Below, one piece after another: positions 22,602 through 34,246 of a DNA stretch of 64,000 nt. The position numbers and the translations under genes were made by a program. The stretch spans positions 1,550,001-1,614,000 of the forward strand of contig NZ_CP043504.1 of assembly GCF_008365275.1 (NCBI RefSeq), written 5' to 3'. Numbering within the stretch: position 1 is the stretch's first letter; every line of letters begins with the position of its first letter. A model generated the notes under the pieces. That model was not told the DNA's origin and searched no databases. It was given only the letters and a program-made list of their open reading frames with translations. The stretch is from Protaetiibacter larvae. Lineage in GTDB: Bacteria; Actinomycetota; Actinomycetes; Actinomycetales; Microbacteriaceae.

Positions 22602-23660
22602 TCAGCGGGCGTCCTGCGCGGGCATCACGACCTTCTTGACGATGAGCACGAGGGACGCCGAGATCGGGCACGCGACGAGCGCGCCGAGCAGACCGAGCAG
22701 GGTGCCGCCGATGAGCGCACCGATGAGCACGAGGGATCCGGGGATCTGGATGGCCCGCCCCACGATCCGCGGCGTCAGCACGTAGGCCTCGATCTGCACG
22801 TAGACGAGCAGCCCGATGAAGGCGATGAGCCCGACCGTCGGCGAGGTGAACAGCGCGACCGTCGAGCAGATCACGAGCGAGATCACCGAACCGACGAGCG
22901 GGATGAAGGTGATCGGCAGTGCGAGCGCCGCCAGCAGCCCCGCGTACTGCACCCCCAGCACCGTGAGCAGCAGGAAGGTGAACACCGCGTTCAGGATCGC
23001 CAGGATCACCATGCCGCTCAGGTACTTGCCGACCGAGGTGATGATCTGGTCGGCGAGGTCGCGGAAGGTCACCCGCTTGCTGGCCGGCACGAGCCGCACG
23101 AGCACCTCCTTCATCTGGTCGTGCCCGATCACGAAGTAGAGAGTGAGGGCGACGACGAAGATCACGCTGAACACCCCGTTGACGACGCCCAGCCCGATCC
23201 GCAGCGCCCCGCCGCCCACCGTCACCCAGAACGCCGGATCGGCGACCGTCTGCTGCAGGAACCCCACGAAGGTCGTGAGACCCCCGCCGAGCGTCTCGTC
23301 GAGCGACTCGAACCAGGGCTGGTCCTCGATCCGATCGAGCCCTGCCGGCAGGTAGTCGATCAGTCGTCCGAACTCCTCGATCACGACCGGCACGACGAGC
23401 CATACGAGAAGCGCGACGAGCAGCAGGAACCCCGCCATCACGATGACGAGCGCCCACACCTTCGACACCCGCAGCCGCTCCAGGCGTTTCACCACGGGGT
23501 TGAGCCCGAGCGAGATGAACAGCGCCAGGAAGATGAGGGTGAGCGCCTGGGCGAGGGACGCGACCGCGAAGCCGAGCGCGAGGGCGAAGAGCACGCCGGT
23601 GGCGGCGATGAATCCGAAGCGGAACGGTCCCGCTTGCAGGAGGCGAGGCGTGGGGTTCAT
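22602..23660 (-). CDS. AI-2E family transporter (permease)
   Basis: The 352-residue integral membrane protein has the arrangement of the AI-2E/PerM/TqsA family: several N-terminal helices (FGFIAATGVLFALALGFAV, SLAQALTLIFLALFISL, VWALVIVMAGFLLLVALLVWLV), a soluble central region and four C-terminal helices containing the LPITFIPLVGSVIS and TPRIVGRAIQIPGSLVLIGALIGG segments. Members export signals, ions or act in stress responses; the substrate here is unknown. ATG 23660 has a GAAAGGG site upstream. A far longer minus frame continues upstream but is antisense to dapA and rnj and is not real. Confidence 0.88.
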   Translation of the reverse strand: MNPTPRLLQAGPFRFGFIAATGVLFALALGFAVASLAQALTLIFLALFISLGLNPVVKRLERLRVSKVWALVIVMAGFLLLVALLVWLVVPVVIEEFGRLIDYLPAGLDRIEDQPWFESLDETLGGGLTTFVGFLQQTVADPAFWVTVGGGALRIGLGVVNGVFSVIFVVALTLYFVIGHDQMKEVLVRLVPASKRVTFRDLADQIITSVGKYLSGMVILAILNAVFTFLLLTVLGVQYAGLLAALALPITFIPLVGSVISLVICSTVALFTSPTVGLIAFIGLLVYVQIEAYVLTPRIVGRAIQIPGSLVLIGALIGGTLLGLLGALVACPISASLVLIVKKVVMPAQDAR

Positions 23661-23750
23661 GTCGGTCCCTTTCCGGATGCTGGTGCTCACCCTAGGCCGC
23701 GCGGCGCGAGAGGTGCGAGAGGGGGAGGCCCACCCGCTAGCCTGTAGACC

Positions 23751-24728
23751 GTGTCGTCGCCAGAGAATCCCTTCGGACAGGTGCTCGTCGCGCTCGTGAC
23801 TCCGTTCACGGCCGACGGTGAGGTGCACTGGGCCGACGTGGAGAAGCACGTCGACCACGTCATCACCCACGGCGCCGACGGCATCGTCGTCACCGGCACG
23901 ACGGGGGAGACCTCGACCCTCACCGACCCCGAGAAGGTGCGCCTCGTCGAGGTGGCGAAGGATGTGGCGGCGGGTCGCGCGAAGGTCATCACGGGCGGCG
24001 GCTCCAACGAGACCGCGCACGCGATCGAGCTCTACAAGAAGAGCGAGAAGGCGGGGGCGGACGGCGTCATGGTCGTCACCCCGTACTACAACAAGCCCAC
24101 CCAGGCGGGCATCCTCACCCATTTCCGGATGGTCGCGGATGCCACCGATCTGCCGGTGATCCTCTACGACATCCCCGGACGCACGGGCGTGCCCATCAAG
24201 TACGAGACGATTCTGCGCGCCGCGAAGCACCCCAACATCCGGGCCGTGAAGGACGCCAAGGGCGACCTCTCCGAGGTGAGCCGGGTGCTCAACCAGACCG
24301 AGCTGCTGTACTTCGCGGGCGACGACGCGAACGCGCTCCCGACGCTCGCGATCGGCGGCACGGGTCTCATCGGCGTGACCGCGAACATCGCCCCGGCCCC
24401 GTACCGCACGATCATCGACGCGGTGAACGGCAACGACTTGCGCACCGCGACCGAGGCGCACCGCGCCCTCGAGCCGCTCGTGCGCGCCACCATGACGCAC
24501 GTGCCCGGCACGGTGGCGACCAAGTACATCCTGCACGGACTCGGGCGCATCTCGAGCCCCCGCGTGAGGCTCCCGCTCGTCGGCCCCGAGGAGTCGGAGG
24601 CCGCGCTCATCGAGGACGAGCTGGCACTCGTGAAACACATCGACGGCGTCGACTTCAGCAACTTCCGGCCGGACCGCAACGCGGCCGCCGGTGGCGCGCT
24701 CCCGAAGATCGCCGGCACCACCCGCTAA
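23751..24728 (+). CDS. dapA: 4-hydroxy-tetrahydrodipicolinate synthase
   Basis: The 325-residue aldolase condenses pyruvate with aspartate semialdehyde, the first committed step to diaminopimelate and lysine. Visible motifs are GTTGETSTL (about 48-56), YDIPGRTG with the catalytic tyrosine, and VKDAKGD carrying the Schiff-base lysine. The C-terminus extends somewhat beyond the classical 290-300 residues, as in other actinobacterial members. GTG 23751 follows a TAGCCT -10 (23738-23743) by seven bases, so the mRNA is leaderless. rnj follows after nine bases, with a GGAGG site, in one operon. Confidence 0.96.
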   Translation: MSSPENPFGQVLVALVTPFTADGEVHWADVEKHVDHVITHGADGIVVTGTTGETSTLTDPEKVRLVEVAKDVAAGRAKVITGGGSNETAHAIELYKKSEKAGADGVMVVTPYYNKPTQAGILTHFRMVADATDLPVILYDIPGRTGVPIKYETILRAAKHPNIRAVKDAKGDLSEVSRVLNQTELLYFAGDDANALPTLAIGGTGLIGVTANIAPAPYRTIIDAVNGNDLRTATEAHRALEPLVRATMTHVPGTVATKYILHGLGRISSPRVRLPLVGPEESEAALIEDELALVKHIDGVDFSNFRPDRNAAAGGALPKIAGTTR

Positions 24729-24737
24729 GGAGGCCGC

Positions 24738-26414
24738 ATGGCCATCGACGTCTACGATCCGCCTGCCCTCACCCCCGGAGTCCTGAGGGTGATCCCACTG
24801 GGCGGGGTCGGTGAGATCGGTCGCAACATGACCGTCTACGAGATCGACGGCAAGCTTCTCATCGTCGACGTGGGCGTGCTGTTCCCGGAGGAGCACCAGC
24901 CGGGCGTCGACCTGATCCTGCCCGACTTCGCCGCCATCCGGGACCGTCTCGACGACGTGCTGGGCGTCGTGCTCACCCACGGCCACGAGGACCACATCGG
25001 GGCGGTGCCCTACCTGCTGAAGCTGCGCCAGGACATCCCGCTGTACGGTTCGCGGCTCACCCTCGCGCTCGTGGAGGCGAAGCTCAAGGAGCACCGCGTC
25101 GCGCCGATCACCCGCGTGGTGGCGGAGGGCGAGCACACCGAGCTCGGTCCGTTCGCGCTCGAGTTCGTGGCGGTGAACCACTCGATCCCGGACGCGCTCG
25201 CGGTGGTCGTGCGCACGGCGGCGGGCCTCGTGCTGCACACGGGCGACTTCAAGATGGACCAGCTGCCGCTGGACGCCCGGATCACCGACCTGCGCGCCTT
25301 CGCGCGGCTCGGCGAGGAGGGCGTCGACCTGTTCCTGCCCGACTCGACCAATGCCGACGTGCCGGGCTTCACCGCGCTCGAGCGCGAGATCGGCCCGACG
25401 ATCGAGCGGGTGATCGCCAAGGCGCCCCGCCGGGTCATCGTGGCGAGCTTCTCGAGCCACGTGCACCGCGTGCAGCAGGTGCTGGATGCCGCGGTCGCCA
25501 ACGAGCGGCACGTCGCGCTCGTGGGCCGCTCGATGGTGCGCAACATGGGGATCGCGGCCGATCTCGGCTACCTCAAGGTGCCGGACGGGGTGCTCGTCGA
25601 CCTCAAGACGGCGCTCGAGCTGCCGGATGACCGCATCGTGTTCATGAGCACCGGATCCCAGGGCGAGCCCATGGCGGTGCTCGCGCGCATGGCGAACAAC
25701 GACCACCGCATCGAGGTCGGCCAGGGCGACACGGTGATCCTCGCCTCGAGCCTCATCCCCGGCAACGAGAACGCCGTCTACCGCGTCATCAACGGGCTCA
25801 CGAAGCTCGGCGCGAACGTCGTGCACAAGGGCAACGCCCGGGTGCACGTCTCGGGTCACGCGGCCGCGGGCGAGCTGCTCTACTGCTACAACATCATCCG
25901 GCCGAGGAATGTGTTCCCGGTGCACGGCGAGTATCGCCAGCTCACGGCATCCGCCGAGCTCGCCGTCGAGACGGGCGTGCCGCGCGAGCGCACCATCGTG
26001 GCGGAGAACGGCGTCGTGCTCGACCTGCACGAGGGTGTCGCGAACGTGGTCGGGCAGCTGGATGTGGGCTACGTGTACGTCGACGGCTCGACGGTGGGCG
26101 AGATCACGGACGCCGATCTCAAGGACCGCCGCATCCTCGCGGAGGAGGGCTTCATCTCGATCTTCGTGGCGATCGACCGCCAGACCGGCAAGGTCATCGT
26201 CGGCCCCGAGATCCAGGCGCGCGGCTTCGCGGAGGACGAGTCGGTCTTCGACGACGTGCGCCCGCAGATCGTCGCGGCGCTCGCCGAGGCCGCCCGCAAC
26301 GGTGTCACCGACCAGCACGGCTACAGCCAGGCGGTGCGGCGCACGGTGGGTCGCTGGGTCAACACCCAGCACCGTCGCCGCCCCATGATCATCCCGGTCG
26401 TCATCGAAGCGTGA
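24738..26414 (+). CDS. rnj: Ribonuclease J
   Basis: A 558-residue metallo-beta-lactamase/beta-CASP ribonuclease with 5'-3' exo- and endonuclease activity. The zinc motif is L-T-H81-G-H83-E-D85-H86, followed by the HTGDFKMDQ and beta-CASP segments (VASFSSHVHRVQQVLDAA, HVSGHAAAGEL). Length and C-terminal domain are those of actinobacterial RNase J, which works with PNPase and RNase E in mRNA decay and rRNA maturation. ATG 24738 has AAGGAGG about nine bases upstream. It is co-transcribed with dapA, a pairing conserved in mycobacteria. Confidence 0.96.
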   Translation: MAIDVYDPPALTPGVLRVIPLGGVGEIGRNMTVYEIDGKLLIVDVGVLFPEEHQPGVDLILPDFAAIRDRLDDVLGVVLTHGHEDHIGAVPYLLKLRQDIPLYGSRLTLALVEAKLKEHRVAPITRVVAEGEHTELGPFALEFVAVNHSIPDALAVVVRTAAGLVLHTGDFKMDQLPLDARITDLRAFARLGEEGVDLFLPDSTNADVPGFTALEREIGPTIERVIAKAPRRVIVASFSSHVHRVQQVLDAAVANERHVALVGRSMVRNMGIAADLGYLKVPDGVLVDLKTALELPDDRIVFMSTGSQGEPMAVLARMANNDHRIEVGQGDTVILASSLIPGNENAVYRVINGLTKLGANVVHKGNARVHVSGHAAAGELLYCYNIIRPRNVFPVHGEYRQLTASAELAVETGVPRERTIVAENGVVLDLHEGVANVVGQLDVGYVYVDGSTVGEITDADLKDRRILAEEGFISIFVAIDRQTGKVIVGPEIQARGFAEDESVFDDVRPQIVAALAEAARNGVTDQHGYSQAVRRTVGRWVNTQHRRRPMIIPVVIEA

Positions 26415-26460
26415 CGCCGGGCGCCTGGCCTCGGCGCGACCACTCCCGATAGCGTGAGCC

Positions 26461-27168
26461 ATGCCCACCCTCGCGCGCCTCGGGGCGCTCGCCCTCGCCG
26501 CTGCACTCGCGCTGAGCGCGTGCGCTCCCACGCCCGCGCCGGCGCCCTCGGCGGCGCCGAGCGGGACGCCGAGCGCGAGTCCCGAGGAGACGCCCACCCC
26601 CACCCCGACGCGCCCGCCGCTCGCCGAGCTCGTGCTGACGCCGCAGGGCATCGGCGAGGTGCGGATCGGCGAGCCGGTGCCCGGCACGGATCCGGCGCTC
26701 GCGATCGTCACCTGGAATGCGACAGGATGCGCGGACTCCGGCATCGCGGAGGGCGAGCCGTGGGCCGGGTACTGGCAGTCGACCGAGGCCGGATCCCCGC
26801 ACGAGTACGGGCCGCCGTTCGCCTTCTTCCTGACGACCGAGGGTGGCGTCGAGCACGCCCCGGTCGCCGCGGTCCGGGTGCTCTCCGACGTGCGCACGGC
26901 GGCCGGCATCGGCATCGGCTCGACGCGCGCCGAGGTCGAGGCCGCGTATCCGACGCCCACGGCCACCATCAACCACTTCGACATCTCGACCGTGTACGTC
27001 CTCGAGGAGGGCGATCGCCGGATCTCGATCGAGGTCGCCGAGGAGGACACCGGCGGGTACTGGCCGCCCGAGCAGGCCGGCCGGGTTCTGTTCATGTGGG
27101 CGGGATCCACCGAGCACGAGGCCGGTGGCATCGCCGGCGGCGACGGCGGCGGGCCCTGCCCGGTCTGA
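26461..27168 (+). CDS. Secreted lipoprotein of unknown function
   Basis: A 235-residue protein with a lipoprotein signal peptide and lipobox LSAC (Cys at residue 21), followed by a Pro/Ser/Thr/Ala-rich linker (about 22-57) typical of surface lipoproteins, then a globular domain with a pair of cysteines (TGC..GPC). The fold has a G-x-V-R-I-G-E-P repeat-like region but I do not recognise a family. ATG 26461 follows a TAGCGT -10 (26450-26455) by five bases, indicating its own leaderless promoter downstream of rnj. Confidence 0.75.
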   Translation: MPTLARLGALALAAALALSACAPTPAPAPSAAPSGTPSASPEETPTPTPTRPPLAELVLTPQGIGEVRIGEPVPGTDPALAIVTWNATGCADSGIAEGEPWAGYWQSTEAGSPHEYGPPFAFFLTTEGGVEHAPVAAVRVLSDVRTAAGIGIGSTRAEVEAAYPTPTATINHFDISTVYVLEEGDRRISIEVAEEDTGGYWPPEQAGRVLFMWAGSTEHEAGGIAGGDGGGPCPV

Positions 27169-27380
27169 TCGAGTCAGGGACCACCCCGACCCGCCCCCGA
27201 CTCGTCCCCGAGTCTCCCCCGAATCCGCCCCGAGGATGACGTCGTTTCCGCGCCGACGCCCCTACGCTCGACAACGGAGCGACGCTCACGGTTTCCGAAA
27301 CGTTGGGATGCCCGACCGCCTCGCTCCTGATTGCATCGAAGGGGCCGCGTCGCCGTGACGCGGCCATCGGCACGTCGGAA

Positions 27381-28346
27381 ATGGGGGCACGCGTGGGCGT
27401 TGCACGCAGGTGGATCTTCCCGATCATCTGGATGGTCATCTTCGCGGTGATCGGAGCCGCGCTCGTGAAGCTCGCGTTCTTCGCCGAGGCGAGCGAGGAG
27501 AGCGCACCGGAGTTCCCCACGGGAGCGATTGCCGAGCCCACGGTGTCCGTCGAGCGGGGAACCATCCACAACGACGTCACGGTCGACGGAACCATCGCGG
27601 CCGACGCGGCGATCCCCGGACGCGCCGCGATCTCCGGCGAGGTCCGGAAGGTGTCGGCCGCCCCCGGCCAGTGGGTGGACGCCGGAGCCGAGCTCGCCCA
27701 GATCCGGGGGATGAACGACGACGGCACCAACAAGTGGTCGATCCTCAAGGCGCCCGCCTCGGGCACCCTCAGCAGCTTCGAGCTCATCGTCGGCCAGCAG
27801 GTCGGCGTGGGGGAGACGATCGTCGAGGTCGCCCCGCCCACCTTCTCGGTCGTCGCGAGCATCGCGCCCGCGCAGCAGTACCGGCTCACCACCCAGCCGA
27901 CCGAGGCCGAGGTGGCCATCACGGGCGGACCCGCGCCGTTCACCTGCACGGGGCTCACGATCACCGCGGCACCGCCGCCGAGCTCCACGGCGTCGGGTGC
28001 GGATCCCGGCGCGGGCTCGACCGCGGTCGCGACCGTGCGCTGCGCCGTCCCCTCGGACGTGAAGGTGTTCGCCGGCCTCGCCGCGAAGGTGACGATCGCG
28101 GGCGGCGTCGCCGAGGATGTGCTCGTCGTGCCGACCACCGCGGTCGAGGGCGGCAGCGGCACCGGGGTCGTCTACGTCTCGAGCGCCACCGGTGAGCCGG
28201 AGACGCGGGAGGTGACCCTCGGCATCTCGGACGGCACGCTCGTCGAGGTCGCGTCGGGGCTCGACGAGGGCGACACGGTGCTGCAGTTCGTGCCCGGCGC
28301 CCCCGCCGACACGCAGAACGGCGCCTTCGTCGGCGTCGGAGGCTGA
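27381..28346 (+). CDS. Periplasmic-adaptor-like (HlyD/MacA type) subunit of an ABC exporter
   Basis: A 321-residue protein with an N-terminal membrane anchor (about residues 9-33), a split biotinyl-lipoyl-like region ([27 protein letters not shown] and [29 protein letters not shown]) and a C-terminal membrane-proximal domain. It resembles the adaptors that pair with MacB-type ABC exporters in Gram-positives. The start is ATG 27381 or GTG 27393 (GGGGG five bases before the latter); an ATG at 27303 is less likely. The ATPase and permease genes follow at two bases and with a four-base overlap. Confidence 0.82.
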   Translation: MGARVGVARRWIFPIIWMVIFAVIGAALVKLAFFAEASEESAPEFPTGAIAEPTVSVERGTIHNDVTVDGTIAADAAIPGRAAISGEVRKVSAAPGQWVDAGAELAQIRGMNDDGTNKWSILKAPASGTLSSFELIVGQQVGVGETIVEVAPPTFSVVASIAPAQQYRLTTQPTEAEVAITGGPAPFTCTGLTITAAPPPSSTASGADPGAGSTAVATVRCAVPSDVKVFAGLAAKVTIAGGVAEDVLVVPTTAVEGGSGTGVVYVSSATGEPETREVTLGISDGTLVEVASGLDEGDTVLQFVPGAPADTQNGAFVGVGG

Positions 28347-28348
28347 CC

Positions 28349-29070
<722 letters not shown>

Positions 29071-29074
<4 letters not shown>

Positions 29075-30303
29075 GGCTCTGGACGGGTTTCGTCGGCTCG
29101 ATCGTGGAGGCGTGGGCGGAGCTGCGCGTGAACCGCACACGTGTGCTGCTGAGCCTCATCGGTGTGGGCGTCGCGGTGGCGGCGCTCACCCTCGTCGTCG
29201 CGGGCGGCGGCATCGCCACCCAGGTGCAGACCGAGCAGTCGGAGCGTTGGAACGGACGTCCGGCGACCTATCAGGTGAACGCCTACCAGCCGTACACGGG
29301 CGAGCAGGCCCCACCTGAGGTGATCGGCGCGACGCTCGAGGAGGCCGCCGCGCGCTACGACATCCACTACCTGTCCCGGAACACGGGCGACTCGGTGCGC
29401 GTGCAGCTCGCGGACGGTGTCTATGGCCTACAGGTGCAGGTCGTCGATCAGCCCTATGCGGCGATGCACCGCCTGCGGATGATGGCCGGCGCCTGGTTCG
29501 ACGATCGCGACGCGAGGCGGCTCGCCCCCGCCGTCATCGTCTCGAGCGATCTGTGGCAGCACATCGGCTCCCCGGATCTGCGCACGCATCCGACGCTCGA
29601 GGTGCTCACGCCGGAGCGCAACGTGACCCTCGTCATCACGGGCATCACCGAGTCGCCGCCCGGCACGCAGGGCATGGACTTCTCGTCGTTCATGTTGGGG
29701 GACGCCTTCGGCGAGGCGCGGCTCTCGGAGACCCCGCCCGAGCAGCGGTACTACAACTTCGAGATGTGGCTGCCGCCCGAGGCCGCCGATGAGCTCAGCC
29801 AGCGCATCTCCGCGGAGGTCTCGGCCGCCCTCGGCGAGGGCTGGCACGTCGACCTCTACCGCAGCGACTACCTCGCGTACTCCGACCAGGATCCGCTCCT
29901 CGTGCTCAAGATCGCGGTCGCCGCCATCGCCGGGCTCGTGCTGCTGCTGGGCGCCCTCGGCCTGCTCAACATCGCCCTCGTGACGGTGCGCTACCGCATC
30001 CGCGAGATCGGCATCCGGCGCAGTTTCGGCGCGACCGCGGGGAGGGTGTTCTTCTCGGTCATGATGGAGTCGGTCGTCGCGACGGCGTTCGCCGGGGCGA
30101 TCGGCGTCATGATCGCCGTCGCCGTGATCAAGAACCCCTGGGTCACCGGGTGGCTCGACGACTACCTGCAGGACGTGCCGGCCTTCCCCGTCGAGGCGGC
30201 CGTCGTCGGTCTGGTCTCGGCGACCGCGGTCGGGGCGCTCGCCGGGCTGCTGCCCGCGCTGGTCGCCGTGCGGGTCAAGGTCATCGACGCCATCCGTCTG
30301 TAA
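29071..30303 (+). CDS. MacB/FtsX-type ABC transporter permease
   Basis: A 410-residue permease with the MacB topology: a first transmembrane helix (about 24-47), a large extracytoplasmic domain (about 50-275), and three C-terminal helices forming an FtsX domain (about 285-405), with the conserved RYRIREIGIRRSFGATAGRVFFSVMMESVV motif at the cytoplasmic face. GTG 29071 overlaps the ATPase stop (GTGA). It completes the adaptor-ATPase-permease operon. FtsK follows 73 bases later from a separate promoter. Confidence 0.92.
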
Positions 30304-30376
30304 GACCCTGATGCCGCCGAGAGGCACGCCGATGCGCCTCCCGGGCGGTGTCGGGGTGCGCGGATAGCGTGATCGC

Positions 30377-33073
30377 ATGGCCACGAGCACCCGGTCGACA
30401 GCTGCGCGCGCCCGCAGCACGGCGAGCACCTCGTCGCGCTCGAACACCGGCCGCGGGCCGCAGGGCACCAAGAAGCTGCCCGCCGCGCCCGCCGAGAAGC
30501 CGGGGATCCTGACGGTCGTGTGGATGGCGCTCGCGCACACCGTGGGCGCCGGGGCGCGGCTGTTCGGCAAGGAGTCGCTCGCCAAGGAGGAGCGCCGCGA
30601 CGGCGTGCCCTTCCTGTTCTTCGTGCTCGCGATCGGCGTCGCCGTCATCGAGTGGTTCGCCCCCGCATCGGATGTCGCGCGTGCGCTCGACCAGTTCGGT
30701 TTCGGAGGGCTGCTGGGCCGCGTCGCGTTCGCCCTGCCGGTGATCCTGCTGCTGCTGTCGGTGTGGCTGTTCCGCCACCCCTCGAGCGTGCACGACAACG
30801 GACGCCTCGGGGTCGGCCTCGTGCTGCTGCTGTCGAGCATGGCGGCGCTCTGCCAGGTGTTCGGCGGGCTGCCCGCCCCCTCCGACGGCGCGGCGAAGCT
30901 CGCGGCCGGCGGCGGGATCGTCGGCTGGGTCGTCACCTGGCCGCTCGTGACCATCGGCGCCGCATGGCTCGCCGGGATCCTGGCGTTCCTCGTGCTGGCC
31001 CTCTCGCTGTTCATCCTCACCAAGACTCCGCCGAATCGGATCGGGCACCGCCTGCGGGAGCTCTACGCCTACCTGTTCGGCGCCGAGCTGCCGGAGCCCG
31101 CCGAGAAGCCCGCCAAAGCCGCCCGCACGGCCACCTCGACCGTCGAGCTCGGCACTCTCTCGGATCTCGGCTTCGAACCCGACGACCCCAGCTCGATGCC
31201 GTGGTGGCGTCGCAGCAAGCGCCGCGAGGAGGCGCCCGCCTTCGACACCCCGGTGCTCGGACGCGAGCTCGAGACCGAGGTCGTGGAGCCGCTGCACGCC
31301 GCAGCGGACTTCGACGTCGAGCTGCTCGAGGAGCTCGTGCGCGCCGAGGACGCCGTGAAGCAGTTCACGGGGGAGATCGACCAGAGCGCGACCGCCCTGC
31401 GCGACGACGCCGGACTGCTGCCCGGGTTCCCCGACTCCGCGAGCGAGCGGGGCGCGGCCGGCGAATTCGTCGACGCCCCGGCCGCCCGACCGGCGCCCGC
31501 CAAGCGCCCCTACCGGCTGCCCGCGGCCTCGATCCTCGGCGCCGGCACCCCGCCCAAGGCGCGCACCGCCGTCAACGACGAGATGATCGCCGCCATCACG
31601 AGCGTGCTCACCCAGTTCCAGGTGGACGCGAAGGTCACGGGCTTCACGCGCGGTCCCTCGGTCACCCGCTACGAGATCGAGCTCGGCCACGGGGTGAAGG
31701 TGGAGCGGGTCACCGCGCTCAGCCGCAACCTCTCCTACGCGGTCGCCTCGAACGAGGTCAACATCCTCTCGCCGATCCCGGGCAAGAGCGCGATCGGGGT
31801 GGAGATCCCCAACCGCGACCGCGAGATCGTGTCGCTCGGCGACGTGCTGCGCTCGGGCTCCGCCGCGAAGTCGAACCATCCGCTCACGATCGGGCTCGGC
31901 AAGGACGTCGAGGGCGGCTTCGTCGTCGCGAACCTCGCCAAGATGCCGCACCTGCTGGTCGCGGGATCCACCGGCTCCGGCAAGTCGAGCTTCATCAACT
32001 CGATGATCACGAGCGTGCTCATGCGGGCCAAGCCCGCCGAGGTGCGGATGGTGCTCGTCGACCCCAAACGCGTCGAGCTCGCCGCGTACCAGGGCGTCCC
32101 GCACCTGATCACCCCCATCATCACGAACCCCAAGAAGGCGGCCGAAGCGCTGCAGTGGGTCGTGAAGGAGATGGACATGCGCTACGACGACCTCGCGTCG
32201 TTCGGGTTCCGTCACATCGACGACTTCAACCGCGCGGTGCTCGCGAACGAGATCGTGCTGCCCGCCGGATCCGAGCGGGTGCTGCAGCCCTACCCCTACC
32301 TGCTCGTCGTGGTCGATGAGCTCGCCGACCTCATGATGGTGGCCCCGCGCGACGTCGAGGACTCGATCGTGCGCATCACGCAGCTCGCCCGCGCCTCCGG
32401 CATCCACCTCGTGCTCGCGACGCAGCGGCCGTCGGTGGACGTCGTCACCGGACTCATCAAGGCCAACGTGCCGAGCCGCCTGGCCTTCGCGGTGTCGAGC
32501 ATGACCGACAGCCGCGTCATCCTCGACCAGCCGGGCGCCGACAAGCTCATCGGGCAGGGCGATGGCCTCTTCCTGCCGATGGGCGCGTCCAAGGCGATCC
32601 GTGTGCAGGGCGCCTGGGTCACCGAGGACGAGATCCACGCGGTCGTCAAGCACGTCACCGACCAGGCTCGGCCCGAGTACCGCGACGACGTCGCCGTCGT
32701 CGTCGAGAAGCGCGAGGTGGATGCCGACATCGGCGACGACCTCGAGCTGCTGCTCGAGGCGACGACGCTCGTGGTGAACACGCAGTTCGGCTCCACCTCG
32801 ATGCTGCAGCGCAAGCTGCGGGTCGGCTTCGCGAAGGCCGGCCGCCTCATGGACCTCATGGAGTCGCGTGAGATCGTCGGGCCGTCGGAGGGGTCGAAGG
32901 CGCGTGACGTGCTCGTCACCCCCGAGCAACTGCCCGTGGTGCTCGCGCAGCTGCGCGGGGAGCCCGCGCCGAGCGCGGCCCCGATCGACCCCGTGGAGGC
33001 GCAGTTCGACGGCTATCCTGTCGAGGAGGGCCCCTCAGACGAGGACGCCTGGGGGTTGACCGGCAGGGAGTGA
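30377..33073 (+). CDS. ftsK: FtsK/SpoIIIE DNA translocase
   Basis: The 898-residue septal DNA pump has four N-terminal transmembrane helices (about 85-215), an acidic/Pro-rich linker (about 250-390), and the alpha-beta motor with Walker A GSTGSGKS at 530-537 and Walker [15 protein letters not shown]. The C-terminal gamma winged helix ([42 protein letters not shown]), which reads chromosomal orientation sequences, is complete. It clears chromosome ends from the division septum. TAGCGT (30365-30370) ends six bases before ATG 30377, giving a leaderless mRNA. pgsA follows after four bases. Confidence 0.96.
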   Translation: MATSTRSTAARARSTASTSSRSNTGRGPQGTKKLPAAPAEKPGILTVVWMALAHTVGAGARLFGKESLAKEERRDGVPFLFFVLAIGVAVIEWFAPASDVARALDQFGFGGLLGRVAFALPVILLLLSVWLFRHPSSVHDNGRLGVGLVLLLSSMAALCQVFGGLPAPSDGAAKLAAGGGIVGWVVTWPLVTIGAAWLAGILAFLVLALSLFILTKTPPNRIGHRLRELYAYLFGAELPEPAEKPAKAARTATSTVELGTLSDLGFEPDDPSSMPWWRRSKRREEAPAFDTPVLGRELETEVVEPLHAAADFDVELLEELVRAEDAVKQFTGEIDQSATALRDDAGLLPGFPDSASERGAAGEFVDAPAARPAPAKRPYRLPAASILGAGTPPKARTAVNDEMIAAITSVLTQFQVDAKVTGFTRGPSVTRYEIELGHGVKVERVTALSRNLSYAVASNEVNILSPIPGKSAIGVEIPNRDREIVSLGDVLRSGSAAKSNHPLTIGLGKDVEGGFVVANLAKMPHLLVAGSTGSGKSSFINSMITSVLMRAKPAEVRMVLVDPKRVELAAYQGVPHLITPIITNPKKAAEALQWVVKEMDMRYDDLASFGFRHIDDFNRAVLANEIVLPAGSERVLQPYPYLLVVVDELADLMMVAPRDVEDSIVRITQLARASGIHLVLATQRPSVDVVTGLIKANVPSRLAFAVSSMTDSRVILDQPGADKLIGQGDGLFLPMGASKAIRVQGAWVTEDEIHAVVKHVTDQARPEYRDDVAVVVEKREVDADIGDDLELLLEATTLVVNTQFGSTSMLQRKLRVGFAKAGRLMDLMESREIVGPSEGSKARDVLVTPEQLPVVLAQLRGEPAPSAAPIDPVEAQFDGYPVEEGPSDEDAWGLTGRE

Positions 33074-33077
33074 CGAC

Positions 33078-33746
33078 GTGGCCGTCTCGGATCCGGTACC
33101 CGACCCTGCCCCCGACGCCGCGATCCCAGAGGCGGTACGCCCGAATCCGATGCGCGGTCGCGTGGTGAGCCCCGGCGAGACACCGGCGAGCATGGGCAAC
33201 ATCGCCAACATCATCACGGTCGTCCGCATCCTGCTCGCGCCCGTGTTCGTGTGGCTCATGGTGCTCGACGGCGGAGAGCTCGGAGTGTGGCGCTGGGTCG
33301 CGGCCGTGCTGTTCATCCTCTCCATCACGACCGACTCCGTCGACGGCTTCCTGGCGCGCAGCCGCAACCTGGTGACCGACTTCGGCAAGCTCGTCGACCC
33401 GATCGCCGACAAGATCCTCGTGGGCGCCGCGCTCGTCGCCCTCTCGGTCGTGGGGGAGCTGTGGTGGTGGGTGACGATCGTCATCCTCGTCCGCGAGTTC
33501 GGCATCACGATCTTCCGCTTCGCGATGCTGCGCAACCGCGTGATCCCGGCCGGTTGGCTGGGCAAGATCAAGACGGTCGTGCAGGCCGTGGCGGTGTCGT
33601 TCGCCCTCACGCCGCTGTGGACGTTCCTGGGCGATTGGGTGCTCTGGCTCAACGGGACGCTCATGGGCGCGGCGCTCGTGCTGACGGTCGTCAGCGGCGT
33701 CGAGTACCTCTGGAGCGCGTGGCGCGTCAGCCGGGCGCCGAAGTGA
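33078..33746 (+). CDS. pgsA: CDP-diacylglycerol-glycerol-3-phosphate 3-phosphatidyltransferase
   Basis: The 222-residue membrane enzyme makes phosphatidylglycerophosphate. It carries the CDP-alcohol phosphotransferase motif D-x2-D-G-x2-A-R-x8-G-x3-D-x3-D (in TDSVDGFLARSRNLVTDFGKLVDPIAD) and several transmembrane helices. The N-terminal 40 residues are an extended Pro/Ala-rich cytoplasmic region. GTG 33078 is four bases after ftsK and the cinA start overlaps its stop by four bases. The ftsK-pgsA-cinA-clgR order is conserved in actinobacteria. Confidence 0.94.
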   Translation: MAVSDPVPDPAPDAAIPEAVRPNPMRGRVVSPGETPASMGNIANIITVVRILLAPVFVWLMVLDGGELGVWRWVAAVLFILSITTDSVDGFLARSRNLVTDFGKLVDPIADKILVGAALVALSVVGELWWWVTIVILVREFGITIFRFAMLRNRVIPAGWLGKIKTVVQAVAVSFALTPLWTFLGDWVLWLNGTLMGAALVLTVVSGVEYLWSAWRVSRAPK

Positions 33747-34246
33747 GCGCCCGCCCGCTCGCCACGCGCATCGTGGCGGAACTCGCCCGGCGCGGGGAGC
33801 GGGTCGCCGTCGCCGAGTCGCTCACGGGGGGGATGCTCACGGCCGCGCTCGTGGACGTCCCGGGCGCCTCGGTGGTCGTGTCGGGGGGAGTGGTGGCCTA
33901 CGCGACCGAGCTCAAGGGGGTCCTGCTGCATGTCGACGAGGCGCTGCTGGCCGAGCGCGGCGCGGTGGACGCCGAGGTCGCACGGCAGATGGCGCGCGGG
34001 GTGCGGGAGCAACTCGCGCTCGAGGGTCGACCGGCCGACTACGGGCTCGCGACGACGGGCGTGGCCGGACCCGATCCGCAGGACGGCCACCCGCCGGGAA
34101 CCGTGTGGGTGGCGCTCGCGACCGCCGACGACGCGCAGGCATCCGGTCTGCTGATCGTCGGAGATCGGCCCGCCGTCCGCGAGGCGAGCGTCGAAGCCGC
34201 CTTGCAGCTCCTCGCCGCGCAACTGGGGATCGTTCCCTCGGAATAA
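33743..34246 (+). CDS. cinA: CinA C-terminal domain protein (nicotinamide-nucleotide amidase)
   Basis: A 167-residue stand-alone CinA-C/PncC domain protein: AESLTGGMLTAALVDVPGAS at about 22-41, the YATELKGVLL segment, and TTGVAGPDPQDGHPPGTVWVA, all hallmark motifs. PncC deamidates nicotinamide mononucleotide in NAD salvage. The N-terminal molybdopterin-binding-like half of full CinA is absent, which is normal for actinobacteria. GTG 33743 overlaps the pgsA stop (GTGA), so translation is coupled. clgR follows from its own promoter. Confidence 0.92.
   Translation: MSARPLATRIVAELARRGERVAVAESLTGGMLTAALVDVPGASVVVSGGVVAYATELKGVLLHVDEALLAERGAVDAEVARQMARGVREQLALEGRPADYGLATTGVAGPDPQDGHPPGTVWVALATADDAQASGLLIVGDRPAVREASVEAALQLLAAQLGIVPSE

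Noticed and set aside
22602-27131. 1509-codon minus-strand open frame covering dapA and rnj
   Set aside because: Only its last 352 codons (the AI-2E family permease) are real. The rest is the antisense frame of dapA and rnj, kept open by high GC content, and shows only Ala/Arg/Val/Asp-rich low complexity.
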